Source: Blastococcus sp. VKM Ac-2987
Lineage (GTDB): Bacteria; Actinomycetota; Actinomycetes; Mycobacteriales; Geodermatophilaceae
DNA: 64,000 nt
NCBI RefSeq assembly: GCF_026967805.1
Contig: NZ_JAPVBG010000003.1
Coordinates: 434,001-498,000, forward strand
Direction: 5' to 3'
In this document: positions 1 through 8,139 of the stretch, in pieces
How the letters are laid out: the number at the start of each line of letters is the position of its first letter
Numbering within the stretch: position 1 is the first letter of the stretch
Made by a program: the position numbers and the translations under genes
Notes under the pieces: model-generated
Databases searched by the model: none
What the model was told of the DNA's origin: nothing
The model's input: only the letters and a program-made list of their open reading frames with translations

Positions 1-628
1 GGTCCTCGCCGGGCGCGGCGAGGCCGGCATCGGCCCGCAGCTCCTCCTCGTTGACCTTGAGCACGTCGGGGGCCGCCCGGACGGCGAGGGCCAGCCCCGG
101 CCCCGAGGTGTCGACGACGGAGAGGACGCCGCGACCGCGCAGCGCGGCGACGCACCGCGCGTACAGGTCCGCCGGGGCACCCCGCGGCAGGCTGCCGGTG
201 CAGACCACCAGATCACCCGGCCGGACCGCGTCCAGCAGCCCGCCGACCAGCGCGTCCACCTCCGCGGGACGCACCTCGGGGCCCGGCTCGTTGACGACGG
301 TGGAGGCGCCCGTGGCGCTGTCCACGAGCACCGTGCTGACCCGGGTCTCGCCGTCGATCCGGACGTGCCGGTCCGCGATGCCGAGGTCGCGGCAGCCCGC
401 CGAGATCTGCGCGCCCACCGGTCCGCCGACGAAGCCGTGCAGCGCCGCCCGGCCGCCCAGCCGCACCACGCCGCGGGCGACGATCATGCCCTTGCCGCCG
501 GGCCGGCTGACCACCTGCGTGGCGCGGTTGACCTCGCCGACCAGGAGCCGGGGGACCACCTGCAGCCGGTCCTGCGCCGGGTTCGGGCTGACGACGTGGA
601 CCGTCGGGCCGGTGGGACGTCCGTGCAC
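1..628 (-). CDS. PfkB-family sugar (phospho)kinase, C-terminal part beyond window
   Basis: The reading frame runs off the left edge, so only about the first 209 residues are present. The protein opens with a ribokinase-fold N-terminus (TVHVVSPNPAQDRLQVV) and has the glycine-rich PfkB signature GGKGMIVARGVVRLGG, as in 1-phosphofructokinase, tagatose-6-phosphate kinase and hexose kinases. The ATP/anion-hole motif (GAGD) would lie outside the window. The GTG start is chosen because AGGAGG sits 4 bases upstream. It is divergent from a class II aldolase, so it probably makes the phosphorylated substrate that the aldolase cleaves. The sugar specificity cannot be read; fructose, tagatose, fructose-1-phosphate or sulfofructose are all possible. 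Confidence 0.85.
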   Translation of the reverse strand, partial: MHGRPTGPTVHVVSPNPAQDRLQVVPRLLVGEVNRATQVVSRPGGKGMIVARGVVRLGGRAALHGFVGGPVGAQISAGCRDLGIADRHVRIDGETRVSTVLVDSATGASTVVNEPGPEVRPAEVDALVGGLLDAVRPGDLVVCTGSLPRGAPADLYARCVAALRGRGVLSVVDTSGPGLALAVRAAPDVLKVNEEELRADAGLAAPGED

Positions 629-822
629 GAGTCCTCCTGGGACGGGTCGGTGCCCAGTGCGTGCGCAGCTGAGCGGTCGTGGAGCGGCTGCTACGTTCGC
701 CGCCGGGCCGAGGGTGCTGATCGACGGGGAGACGGCTCCCCGGTACCGCACCGGGCCCGCTCTGCCACCCCCCGGGCACGGCCCGGACCGTGCCGGGGGA
801 CGACCGACCCGAGGAGCACCCC
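629..822. promoter_or_regulatory. divergent promoter region, kinase/aldolase
   Basis: These 194 bases separate the divergent kinase and aldolase genes and must hold both promoters. I see no clear -35/-10 pair and no LacI-type palindrome like those at 3036-3049 or 8031-8050. A short GC-rich inverted repeat (GGGGAGACGGCTCCCC, near 727-742) is the only symmetric element noticed. Confidence 0.4.
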
Positions 823-1656
823 GTGCCACGCGCAGCACTGACCGACGTCCTGTCCACGGCCGCGCAGGCCCGTGGCGGGCTCGGCGCCTTCAACGTCATC
901 CAGGTCGAGCACGCCGAGGCCATCGTGGCCGGTGCGGAGGCGGCCGGCCGGCCCACGGTGCTGCAGCTGAGCGAGAACGCGGTGCGCTACCACGGCGCGC
1001 TCGCGCCGGTCGGCAGCGCCATGCTCGCCGTCGCCGACGCCGCCGCCGTCCCGGTCGTGGTGCACCTGGACCACGCCACCGACCTGGACCTGGTGGCGCA
1101 GGCCCTCGCGCTCGGGTTCACGTCGGTGATGTTCGACGGCTCGACGCTGCCGGTCGAGGAGAACCTCGCCACCACCCGCGGTGTCGTGGAACGGGCGCAC
1201 GACCGCGGCGTCTCGGTGGAGGCCGAGATCGGCGAGATCGGGGGCAAGGACGGCGTGCACGCCCCGGGCGTGCGCACCCGGCCGGAGGACGCCGCCCGGT
1301 TCGTCGAGGCGACCGGGATCGACGCGGTCGCGGTGGCCGTGGGCAGCTCGCACGCCATGACGACGCGCACGGCGCGGCTCGACCTGGACCTGATCAGCGC
1401 CATCCGGGACGCCGTGCCGGTGCCATTGGTGCTGCACGGGTCCTCCGGCGTCCCGGACGACCACCTGCAGGAGGCCGTCGCCGCCGGGATGACGAAGATC
1501 AACATCTCGACGCACCTGAACGGCACCTTCACCCGGGCGGTCCGCGACGCCCTCGCCGCCGATCCGGCGCTCGTCGACCCCCGGAAGTATCTCGGGGCGG
1601 CCCGCACGGCGACCGCGCTGGAGGTCGAGCGGCTGGTCCGGCTGCTCGCCGGCTGA
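823..1656 (+). CDS. class II fructose/tagatose-bisphosphate aldolase family protein
   Basis: This 277-residue protein is a zinc-dependent class II aldolase (FbaA/GatY/KbaY family). It would cleave a ketose bisphosphate or analogue to DHAP plus an aldehyde. Visible family motifs are GAFNVIQVEHAEAIV near the N-terminus, the metal-ligand stretch VVHLDHATD, the active-site segment SVEAEIGEIGGKDG, AVAVGSSHA, the phosphate-binding LVLHGSSGV and the terminal KINISTHLN. GTG at 823 is chosen because GAGGAG lies 6 bases upstream and the protein then begins at the usual family position. Its stop lies 4 bases from the stop of the convergent isomerase gene; both stops fall inside the 12-bp palindrome CTGACCGGTCAG. 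The substrate is inferred only from neighbours. Confidence 0.88.
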   Translation: MPRAALTDVLSTAAQARGGLGAFNVIQVEHAEAIVAGAEAAGRPTVLQLSENAVRYHGALAPVGSAMLAVADAAAVPVVVHLDHATDLDLVAQALALGFTSVMFDGSTLPVEENLATTRGVVERAHDRGVSVEAEIGEIGGKDGVHAPGVRTRPEDAARFVEATGIDAVAVAVGSSHAMTTRTARLDLDLISAIRDAVPVPLVLHGSSGVPDDHLQEAVAAGMTKINISTHLNGTFTRAVRDALAADPALVDPRKYLGAARTATALEVERLVRLLAG

Positions 1657-1660
1657 CCGG

Positions 1661-2914
1661 TCAGTCGTCACCGAGCTCCTGCCGGAGGGCGGCCGCCAGC
1701 ACCGGGGCCAGCGGGAGCTGCGGCAGCAGGGTCGCCTGGTAGGCGTGGTAGACGTCCGGCTTGCCCGACCAGACGGCGTCGGCGTCCCCGACCGGCAGTT
1801 CGTGCACCCAGCTGCCGTGCTCGCGGTCGATGAAGCGGGTGGCGGCCTCGTCCCAGAACGTGCGGTACCAGCGCTCGTAGCCCGGGTCGCCGGTGCGCCG
1901 GACCAGCGCGGCCGCCGCGCCGATGGCCTCGGTGAGCACCCAGTGCAGCCGGGAGGCGACGACCGGCCGGTCCGCCCAGTCCAGCGTGTAGACGAAACCG
2001 GGCTCGCCGTCGGGCGCCCAGCCGACCTCGACGGCGGCGTCGAACAGGCTGCGCGCGTCGGGCAGCAGCCAGTCGGGGGCGTCGGCGCCGAGCGCGGCCT
2101 CGAGGTGGAGCAGCAGCCGGGACCACTCCAGCCAGTGGCCGGGGGTGGAGCCGTAGGGGCGGAACTTGTCGTTCTTCCGGTCGGCGTTGTACTCGGGCAG
2201 CGGCTGCCACTGCGGATCGAAGTGCTCGGGCAGGCGCCAGGAGTTCTCCCGGGCCGCCCGGTGCACGAGCCGCTCGGCGATGCTGAGGGCGCGGGTCAGC
2301 CACCGGTCGTCGCCGGTGACGGCCGCGGCGGTGAGGAAGGCCTCGACCGTGTGCATGTTGCTGTTCGCGCCGCGGTACGCCTCCGGCTCGGTCCAGGTCC
2401 GGTCCCAGCTCTCCAGGCCCCGGCCCTCCTCGGCCGACCAGAAGTGCTGCTCGACCACCGACAGCGCCTCCGCCAGGAGCTCCGCGGCGCCCGGCCGCCC
2501 GGCGGCGGTGGCGCTGGCGGCGGCCAGGACGACGAAGGCGTGGTCGTAGGCCGACTTGTCGGTGGCCGCGGGCGCGCCGTCGGCGGCCAGGGACGAGTAC
2601 CAGCCGCCGTGCTCGGCGTCCCGGAACGGGCCGGCCAGCGCGGCCAGGCCGGAGTCGACCAGCGGCCCGGCGCCGGGGCGGCCGCGCAGGCAGGCCAGGG
2701 CGAACACGTGCGTCATCCGGGCGGTGATCCACAGCTGCGGCGGCTGGGCGGGGTCGGGGCGGCCGTCGTCGTCGAGCCACGCGAAGCCCGACGCGGCCCC
2801 GCCCGCGGCCTCGGCGAAGGCGAGCAGCCGCTCGCCCTCGGCGTCCAGCCAGGCCCGGTGGGCCGGCAGCGAGGTCCAGGAGCCTGACTGCGGGGAGTCA
2901 CCGGTCGTCGTCAT
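1661..2914 (-). CDS. AGE-family aldose-ketose isomerase (YihS / mannose isomerase type)
   Basis: This 417-residue all-helical (alpha/alpha)6-barrel protein belongs to the N-acylglucosamine 2-epimerase superfamily. Segments such as LWITARMTHVFALA, a GRPGA...LVDSG stretch, HGGWYSS, GLESWDRTWTEPEAYRG, NSNMHTVEAFL and GSTPGHWLEWSRLLLHLEAA match, from memory, the E. coli sulfoquinovose isomerase YihS and actinobacterial mannose isomerases more than true epimerases. Such enzymes interconvert aldoses and ketoses (mannose/fructose, sulfoquinovose/sulfofructose) without a metal, using conserved histidines. ATG at 2914 follows a GAGGAGG ribosome site. It is divergent from a LacI gene and convergent with the aldolase. 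The substrate is unproven. Confidence 0.82.
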   Translation of the reverse strand: MTTTGDSPQSGSWTSLPAHRAWLDAEGERLLAFAEAAGGAASGFAWLDDDGRPDPAQPPQLWITARMTHVFALACLRGRPGAGPLVDSGLAALAGPFRDAEHGGWYSSLAADGAPAATDKSAYDHAFVVLAAASATAAGRPGAAELLAEALSVVEQHFWSAEEGRGLESWDRTWTEPEAYRGANSNMHTVEAFLTAAAVTGDDRWLTRALSIAERLVHRAARENSWRLPEHFDPQWQPLPEYNADRKNDKFRPYGSTPGHWLEWSRLLLHLEAALGADAPDWLLPDARSLFDAAVEVGWAPDGEPGFVYTLDWADRPVVASRLHWVLTEAIGAAAALVRRTGDPGYERWYRTFWDEAATRFIDREHGSWVHELPVGDADAVWSGKPDVYHAYQATLLPQLPLAPVLAAALRQELGDD

Positions 2915-3022
2915 GCGTCCTCCTCGGGGATGGCCGACCGGGCCGGCCGGAGCAGTCGGTGGAGGGACCCTAGCTCCTGCGGTAGCGGGGGCTCGCTGCG
3001 TGCGACAGCCAGGTCTCGGGAA

Positions 3023-3059
3023 GATATCGATGGCTTGACATCGATGACAACGCGGTTGT
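3023..3059. promoter_or_regulatory. probable LacI operator cluster in divergent promoter
   Basis: In the 268-bp gap between the isomerase and the first LacI gene, TGACATCGATGACA (3036-3049) is a 12/14-symmetric palindrome with a central CG, typical of LacI-family operators. A related ATCGATG element lies 14 bp upstream (3026-3032). ACAAC-GCG-GTTGT (3047-3059) is a second inverted repeat. The AT-rich base use stands out from the surroundings. TTGACA at 3035-3040 could also be a -35 box. The regulator is probably one of the two LacI proteins in this cluster. Confidence 0.6.
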
Positions 3060-3182
3060 TGCATGGCGCGGGTCACACCATGACCGTTCGACGACCCGCA
3101 AAGGTGCGCGCCGTGCCCGATCCCGCCCCGACCGCCTGCCCGCTGGGTGGCGTGCGGTCCGGACTGCCGCAGGGCGGCAGTC

Positions 3183-4319
3183 GTGCGTGAGCGCGTCACG
3201 CTGCGTGACGTCGCCCACCTCGCGGCGGTCAGCGCGAAGACGGTCTCCCGGGTCGTGAACGGCGACGCCCACGTCACCCCCGGCACGCGGGCCCGGGTGC
3301 AGCAGGCGATCGCGGACCTGGGCTTCCAGCCCAACCTGGTCGCCCGCTCGCTGCGCGTGGGCCGCACCGACGTGGTCGGACTGGTCGTGGAGAGCCTCGC
3401 CGACCCGTTCTTCGCCCGGCTCACCAGCGCCGTCGAGCAGGCGGCCCACGAGCGGGGCCTGGCGGTCATGGTCTCCAGCGTCGGCAACCGCGAGCCGGAG
3501 CGGGAGCCGCTGATCGTGGAGAGCCTGCTCGTCCGCCAGGTCGCCGGCCTCATCGTCGCGCCCATGGCGCAGAGCCACGCCTACCTCGCCGGGGCGGGCC
3601 GGCGGACGCCGATCGTCTTCGTGGACCGGCTGCCGGAGGGGATCGTCAGCGACGCCGTCCTGGTCGACGACCTCGCCGCCGGGGACATGGCGACCCGCCA
3701 CCTCCTCGACCACGGCCACCGCCGGGTCGCCTTCCTGGGCTCCGAGTTGCGCAACCCGACGACCCGGCTGCGGCTGGCCGGGTACCGCCGGGCGCTGGCC
3801 GCGTGCGGGCTGCCCGAGGACGAGTCGCTCGTGGCCGTGGGTGCCGGCTCGGCCCGCGAGGCCCGTGCCGCGGCCGAGCGGCTGCTCGACGGCCCGCGGC
3901 CGCCCACCGCGATCTTCTCCTCGAACATGCGCTGCTCGCTGGGTCTGGTGCCGCTGCTGCACGGCCGCGGACGCACCGACGTGGCGGTGGTCAGCTTCGA
4001 CGACTTCCCGATGGCCGACTCGCTCGTCCCGGCGGTCACGGTCATCGACCACGACCCCGAGGTCATCGGCCGCGCCGCCGCCGAGCGGCTGTTCCACCGG
4101 CTCGACGACCTCGACGCCCCGGCGGAGACGGTCACGGTGCCCGTGCGGCTGGTGCCGCGCGGCTCCGGCGAGCTGCCGCCGCCGGGAGCGGGGCGCCCGC
4201 GGCGGCGGGACCAGGACGTCGTCCTGGCGCAGGACGGATCGCAGGACAGGGCGCACAACGGAGCAGGAGGGAGGGCGTCAACCATGACGTCGCCGCACGC
4301 ACAGGAGGGGGCGCGATGA
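3183..4319 (+). CDS. LacI-family transcriptional regulator
   Basis: This 378-residue LacI/GalR repressor has an N-terminal helix-turn-helix (TLRDVAHLAAVSAKTVSRVV) followed by the hinge region and a periplasmic-binding-protein-like ligand domain (VGLVVESLADPFFARLTSAVE, VFVDRLPEG, ATRHLLDHGHRRVAFLGS). The GTG start at 3183 puts the HTH at the usual position; an in-frame ATG at 3147 would add 12 residues. A roughly 40-residue charged tail follows the normal domain end. It overlaps the ABC ATPase gene by ATGA, so regulator and transporter are probably cotranscribed. It is a close paralogue of the LacI protein at 8910-10010. The ligand is likely a sugar imported by the adjacent transporter. Confidence 0.9.
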   Translation: MRERVTLRDVAHLAAVSAKTVSRVVNGDAHVTPGTRARVQQAIADLGFQPNLVARSLRVGRTDVVGLVVESLADPFFARLTSAVEQAAHERGLAVMVSSVGNREPEREPLIVESLLVRQVAGLIVAPMAQSHAYLAGAGRRTPIVFVDRLPEGIVSDAVLVDDLAAGDMATRHLLDHGHRRVAFLGSELRNPTTRLRLAGYRRALAACGLPEDESLVAVGAGSAREARAAAERLLDGPRPPTAIFSSNMRCSLGLVPLLHGRGRTDVAVVSFDDFPMADSLVPAVTVIDHDPEVIGRAAAERLFHRLDDLDAPAETVTVPVRLVPRGSGELPPPGAGRPRRRDQDVVLAQDGSQDRAHNGAGGRASTMTSPHAQEGAR

Positions 4320-5074
4320 CCTACGCACTCGAGGCTCGGGGCCTCCGGCGCGAGTTCGGGCACGTCCGTGCCCTCGACGGCGCCGACTTCGACATCGACC
4401 CCGGCGAGGTGGTCGCCCTGATCGGCGACAACGGCGCCGGGAAGAGCACCCTGGTGAAGGCGCTGTCGGGTTCGCTCGCGATCGACTCCGGCGAGCTCTA
4501 CAGCGACGGGAAGCGGGTCACGATCGACACCCCCGCCGCGGCCCGTGCGCTGGGCATCGAGACCGTCTACCAGGACCTCGCGCTCGCCCCGCACCTCGAC
4601 CCGGTGCAGAACATGTACCTGGGGCGGGAGGTCATGCGCTCCGGCCTGCTGGGCCGGCTGGGCTTCATGGACCACGCGGAGATGAAGGAGAAGACCCAGC
4701 GGGCGTTCGCCGACCTCGGGGCGACGGTGCGGGACTTCTCGGCACCGGTCGGCGCGATGTCCGGCGGCCAGCGGCAGCAGATCGCCGTGGCGCGCGCCGC
4801 CGCCTGGGCCAGCCGGGTCATCTTCCTCGACGAGCCCACCGCGGCCCTCGGCGTCGTGCAGACCCGCAACGTGCTGGACCTGATCCGGCGGGTGCGCGAC
4901 CGCGGCATCGCCGTCGTCCTCATCAGCCACTCGATGCCGCACGTGATCGAGGTGGCCGACCGCATCCAGGTGCTGCGGCTCGGCCGCCGGGTGGCGACCT
5001 ACGACGCCAAGAAGACCTCGATGGAGGAACTGGTGGGGGCCATGACCGGCGCGATCAACCAGGAGGCGGCGTGA
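4316..5074 (+). CDS. frcA: sugar ABC transporter ATP-binding protein (FrcA type)
   Basis: This 252-residue single-domain ATPase energises sugar import. It shows Walker A GDNGAGKST near residue 38, signature MSGGQRQQ, Walker B VIFLDEPTAALG and switch histidine in LISHS. Most CUT2 (ribose-type) ATPases are two fused domains of about 500 residues. The single-domain form is typical of FrcA, the fructose/mannose/ribose importer of rhizobia and its actinobacterial relatives. ATG at 4316 follows AGGAGGGG and overlaps the LacI stop; its own stop overlaps the permease start. The gene order ATPase-permease-binding protein, with an FrcK-like kinase nearby, supports the call. Confidence 0.88.
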   Translation: MTYALEARGLRREFGHVRALDGADFDIDPGEVVALIGDNGAGKSTLVKALSGSLAIDSGELYSDGKRVTIDTPAAARALGIETVYQDLALAPHLDPVQNMYLGREVMRSGLLGRLGFMDHAEMKEKTQRAFADLGATVRDFSAPVGAMSGGQRQQIAVARAAAWASRVIFLDEPTAALGVVQTRNVLDLIRRVRDRGIAVVLISHSMPHVIEVADRIQVLRLGRRVATYDAKKTSMEELVGAMTGAINQEAA

Positions 5075-6168
5075 CCACCGCGACCGAGCCGGAGCAGGAC
5101 GCCGTCGCCGACGAGGAGCAGCCGAAGACCGCGCTGCAGCGCCTCGTGGGTGCCCAGGCGTTCCAGATCCTGGGCGTGCTGCTGATCCTGATCGTGCTGT
5201 TCAGCCTCGCCGAGCCCGCCGCGTTCCTGTCGGTGAACAACTTCCGCAACGTCGTCGTCAACGTCTCGATCCTGGCGATCATCGGCGTCGGGATGACGTT
5301 CATCATCATCACCGGGGGCATCGACCTCTCCGTCGGCAGCGTGCTCGTCTTCAGCGGCGTGGTCGCGGCCAAGCTCATGGAGGCCCTCGGTGGCCAGGGC
5401 GTCGGCGTGTCGATCCTCGGTGCCCTGGCCGCCTGCGCCTCGGGCACGTTGTGGGGTCTGTTCAACGGCGTGGTCATCGCCCGCCTCAAGGTGCCGCCGC
5501 TGATCGTCACCCTCGGGACGCTCGGCATGGCGCTGGGCGCCGCCCAGATCCTCACCGGCGGCATCGACCTGCGCGGCGCCCCCACCGTGCTGACCGACAC
5601 GGTGGGCTTCGGCCGGCTGTTCGGCCAGATCCCGTACCTGTCGCTCATCGCGCTGCTGGTCGTGGTGATCGGCGCGGTGATCCTGCACCGCACCCGGTTC
5701 GGCCGGTACACCTACGCCGTCGGGTCCAACGACGAGGCCGCGCGACGGGTCGGCGTGAAGGCTGATCGGCACCTGATCCTGGTGTACACGCTGGCCGGTT
5801 TCTGCGCCGGGCTGGCCGGCATCCTGAACCTCGCGTTCTTCTCGTCGACCACGATCGCCGGGCAGTCGAACACCGCGCTCAACGTGATCGCCGGTGTCGT
5901 CATCGGCGGCACGAGCCTCTTCGGCGGGATCGGCACGATCGCCGGCACGGTGATCGGCCTCTTCATCCCCGCCGTCCTGCAGAACGGCTTCGTGATCATG
6001 GGCGTCCAGTCCTTCTGGCAGCAGGTCGTCGTCGGTGCGTTCCTCATCGCCGCGGTGTACGTCGACCAGGTCCGCCGCGCCGCGGCGAGCCGCGGGGCGA
6101 GCACCCGCCGCTCTCTGCTCTCCCGGTTCTCCCGCCCATCAGGGGCACGTCGAAAGGAAGCACAGTGA
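5071..6168 (+). CDS. frcC: sugar ABC transporter permease (FrcC/RbsC type)
   Basis: This 365-residue polytopic membrane protein (about 10 hydrophobic segments) belongs to the BPD_transp_2 permease family of CUT2 sugar importers. The family hallmark GMTFIIITGGIDLSVGSVL lies after the second segment, and RTRFGRYTYAVGSNDEAARRVGV forms the cytoplasmic coupling region, followed by VIGGTSLFGGIGTIAGTVIG. A charged arginine-rich C-terminal tail of about 30 residues is cytoplasmic. The GTG start overlaps the ATPase stop as GTGA, and the stop overlaps the binding-protein start the same way, so the three subunits are translationally coupled. Confidence 0.9.
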   Translation: MTTATEPEQDAVADEEQPKTALQRLVGAQAFQILGVLLILIVLFSLAEPAAFLSVNNFRNVVVNVSILAIIGVGMTFIIITGGIDLSVGSVLVFSGVVAAKLMEALGGQGVGVSILGALAACASGTLWGLFNGVVIARLKVPPLIVTLGTLGMALGAAQILTGGIDLRGAPTVLTDTVGFGRLFGQIPYLSLIALLVVVIGAVILHRTRFGRYTYAVGSNDEAARRVGVKADRHLILVYTLAGFCAGLAGILNLAFFSSTTIAGQSNTALNVIAGVVIGGTSLFGGIGTIAGTVIGLFIPAVLQNGFVIMGVQSFWQQVVVGAFLIAAVYVDQVRRAAASRGASTRRSLLSRFSRPSGARRKEAQ

Positions 6169-7154
6169 ACAGAACCACCACTGCCAGGATCGCCGCCATC
6201 TCGGCGCTCGCCCTCGGCCTCGCCGCCTGTGGCGGTGACGACGCCGGTGAGGGCGGCTCCGCCGCGGGCGGAGGGGGCTCGGAGGCCTACGAGATCGCCT
6301 TCGTCCAGGGCGTCGCCGGCGACGAGTTCTACATCACCATGGAATGCGGCATCCAGGAGGCGGCCGAGGAGCTCGGCGTCGAGGTCACCACCCAGGGTCC
6401 GCAGGACTTCGACCCCGCGCTGCAGACCCCGATCGTCGACAGCGTCGTGGCCAGCGCACCGGACGGGCTGCTCATCGCCCCGACCGACATCAGCGCGATG
6501 TACCGCCCGATCAAGGCAGCGGCGGACGCCGGGATCACCGTCGGCCTGGTCGACACCACCCTGGAGGACCCGTCCATGGCGGTCACCCAGGTCGCCTCGG
6601 ACAACGAGGGCGGTGGCGCCGCGGCGTTCGAGGCGATCCAGGCGGCCAACCCGGACGGGGGCGAGGTGCTCGTCGTCGGCCACGAGCCCGGGATCAGCAC
6701 CAACGAGGCGCGGATCAAGGGCTTCCTCGACGCTCTGGCCGAGGACCCGAAGTTCACCGCCCTGCCCACGCAGTACGCGGCCAACCAGGTCGCCGAGGGC
6801 GCCCGCATCGTCACCTCGACGCTGCAGTCGAACCCGGACCTGGTCGGCATCTTCGGCACGAACCTGTTCGCCGCCGAAGGTGCGGCCACCGGCCTCCGTC
6901 AGGCCGGCGCCGAGGAGCAGGTGACCGTCGTCGGGTTCGACGCCGGCCCCGCCCAGGTGGAGGCGCTGGAGAACGGCACCGTGCAGGCCCTCGTCGCCCA
7001 GCAGCCGGCCGAGATCGGCCGGCAGGGCCTCGAGCAGGTCATCGCGGAGCTGAACGGCGAGGAGCCCGAGGCCGAGATCCAGACCGGGTTCACCATCCTC
7101 ACGCAGGAGAACCTGGCCGACAACGAGGACGCGCTGTACCGCTCCGACTGCTGA
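6165..7154 (+). CDS. frcB: sugar ABC transporter substrate-binding lipoprotein (FrcB type)
   Basis: This 329-residue extracellular binding protein carries a lipoprotein signal: positively charged start, hydrophobic core and lipobox LAAC with the acylated Cys near residue 22, then a Gly/Ser/Glu linker. The mature part is a type I periplasmic-binding fold (Peripla_BP_4): YEIAFVQGVAGDEFYITMECG, then DGLLIAPTDISAM and a C-terminal VVGFDAGPAQVEALENGTV. It delivers the sugar to the FrcA/FrcC permease. GTG at 6165 follows AAAGGAAG and overlaps the permease stop. A strong hairpin follows at 7173-7202. FrcB-like proteins bind fructose, mannose or ribose; which applies here is not visible. Confidence 0.88.
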   Translation: MNRTTTARIAAISALALGLAACGGDDAGEGGSAAGGGGSEAYEIAFVQGVAGDEFYITMECGIQEAAEELGVEVTTQGPQDFDPALQTPIVDSVVASAPDGLLIAPTDISAMYRPIKAAADAGITVGLVDTTLEDPSMAVTQVASDNEGGGAAAFEAIQAANPDGGEVLVVGHEPGISTNEARIKGFLDALAEDPKFTALPTQYAANQVAEGARIVTSTLQSNPDLVGIFGTNLFAAEGAATGLRQAGAEEQVTVVGFDAGPAQVEALENGTVQALVAQQPAEIGRQGLEQVIAELNGEEPEAEIQTGFTILTQENLADNEDALYRSDC

Positions 7155-7172
7155 TCCCTCAGCGACGCACGG

Positions 7173-7202
7173 CGCCCCGTCCCTCTCCCGAGGGGCGGGG
7201 CG
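7173..7202. terminator. bidirectional terminator-like hairpin
   Basis: A 13-bp stem (CGCCCCGTCCCTC paired with GAGGGGCGGGGCG, one G-U wobble) closes a 4-base TCCC loop. It lies between the convergent frcB and frcK-like genes, 18 bases after the frcB stop. There is no clear U-tract, as is usual for high-GC actinobacterial terminators. Confidence 0.7.
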
Positions 7203-7222
7203 TCGCGCGTCCGTCCCCGGGT

Positions 7223-7918
7223 TCAGCCGGCGACGTCGTCGCCGGTGGTCTCCGGGACGTCGAGGTGGACGACGAGGTCGGCGCGCGACCGGGACGCCTC
7301 GACGGTGCGGCCGTTGCGCCCGTCGACGGTGCGGACCCAGTCCTCGGCCGCCTGCGGCTCGTGGCCGTAGGACCGCCGCCGGCGGAGCAGGCGGCGCTCG
7401 CGCACCTCCGGCGGGACGTCGAGGTACCAGACCTCGTCCAGGCACGGGCGCACCGCCGACCAGCCGTGCTCGTCGAGGAGCAGGTAGTTCCCCTCGGTGA
7501 GCACCAGCTGGGTGTCCGGTGTGACCGGGACGGCGCTGCCGATCGGCTCCTCGAGGGCGCGGTCGAACACCGGGGCGAGGACCGGGACGGCGGGCGGCGT
7601 GCGCAACCGGCGGAGCAGGGCGACGTAACCGTCGACGTCGAAGGTGTCCGGCGCGCCCTTTCGGTCGCTGCGGCCCAGGCGCGCCAGCTCCACGTTGGCG
7701 TAGTGGAACCCGTCCATCCCGACGAGGGCCGCCCGCGCACCGAGCGAGCCGAGCAGCGCCGCGCACAGGGTCGACTTGCCCGCGCCCGGTGCGCCGGTGA
7801 TGCCGAGGATGCGCCGGCTGCCGGGGACCGCCAGGGTCGCGGCCCGGTCGACCAGCTGCTGCAGCGTCGCGCGGACGACCGGCGGGGGGCCCGCGACGGG
7901 CGGAGCCTGCTCGTGCAC
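7223..7918 (-). CDS. frcK: nucleoside/fructose-transport-type P-loop kinase (FrcK-like)
   Basis: This 231-residue P-loop kinase resembles the uridine/pantothenate-kinase-like family that includes FrcK of the rhizobial fructose operon. The Walker A motif GITGAPGAGKST lies near residue 40, then LVGMDGFHYANVEL, TFDVDGYVALLRRL (a conserved family block), VLTEGNYLLLD and a LID-like arginine region (RERRLLRRRRSYG). GTG at 7918 is preferred over an ATG at 8014: it follows AGAGGG and removes a 32-residue proline-rich, non-conserved leader. It faces the transporter genes across a terminator. FrcK's real substrate is poorly known, so a role in sugar phosphorylation is inference. Confidence 0.78.
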   Translation of the reverse strand: MHEQAPPVAGPPPVVRATLQQLVDRAATLAVPGSRRILGITGAPGAGKSTLCAALLGSLGARAALVGMDGFHYANVELARLGRSDRKGAPDTFDVDGYVALLRRLRTPPAVPVLAPVFDRALEEPIGSAVPVTPDTQLVLTEGNYLLLDEHGWSAVRPCLDEVWYLDVPPEVRERRLLRRRRSYGHEPQAAEDWVRTVDGRNGRTVEASRSRADLVVHLDVPETTGDDVAG

Positions 7919-8030
7919 CGTCCACGCCCTCTCGGTCCGGCTGCCGGCGGGCGGCGCGGGGTGGCCGCACCCGGGCCACGGAGCAGGGTAGGGACGGGCC
8001 GGCGTCGCCGTCAACGCGGACGGTGGACCA

Positions 8031-8050
8031 CCATGTCACCGGTGACATGG
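8031..8050. promoter_or_regulatory. 20-bp perfect palindrome, probable operator
   Basis: CCATGTCACCGGTGACATGG is perfectly self-complementary. It lies about 90 bases upstream of the SDR start, in the gap between the divergent kinase and SDR genes. Length, symmetry and placement suggest a binding site for a dimeric repressor, most simply one of the two LacI proteins here. The centre is CCGG, unlike the CG-centred element at 3036-3049, so the two sites may serve different regulators. Confidence 0.65.
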
Positions 8051-8139
8051 CGGCCGCGGTGTGGTTGCATCGACCCGCGGACCGGCGCAGGCGCGGCGGT
8101 GCACGACCGAGACGGCACCTGCTGAGGAGATGCGCTTCC

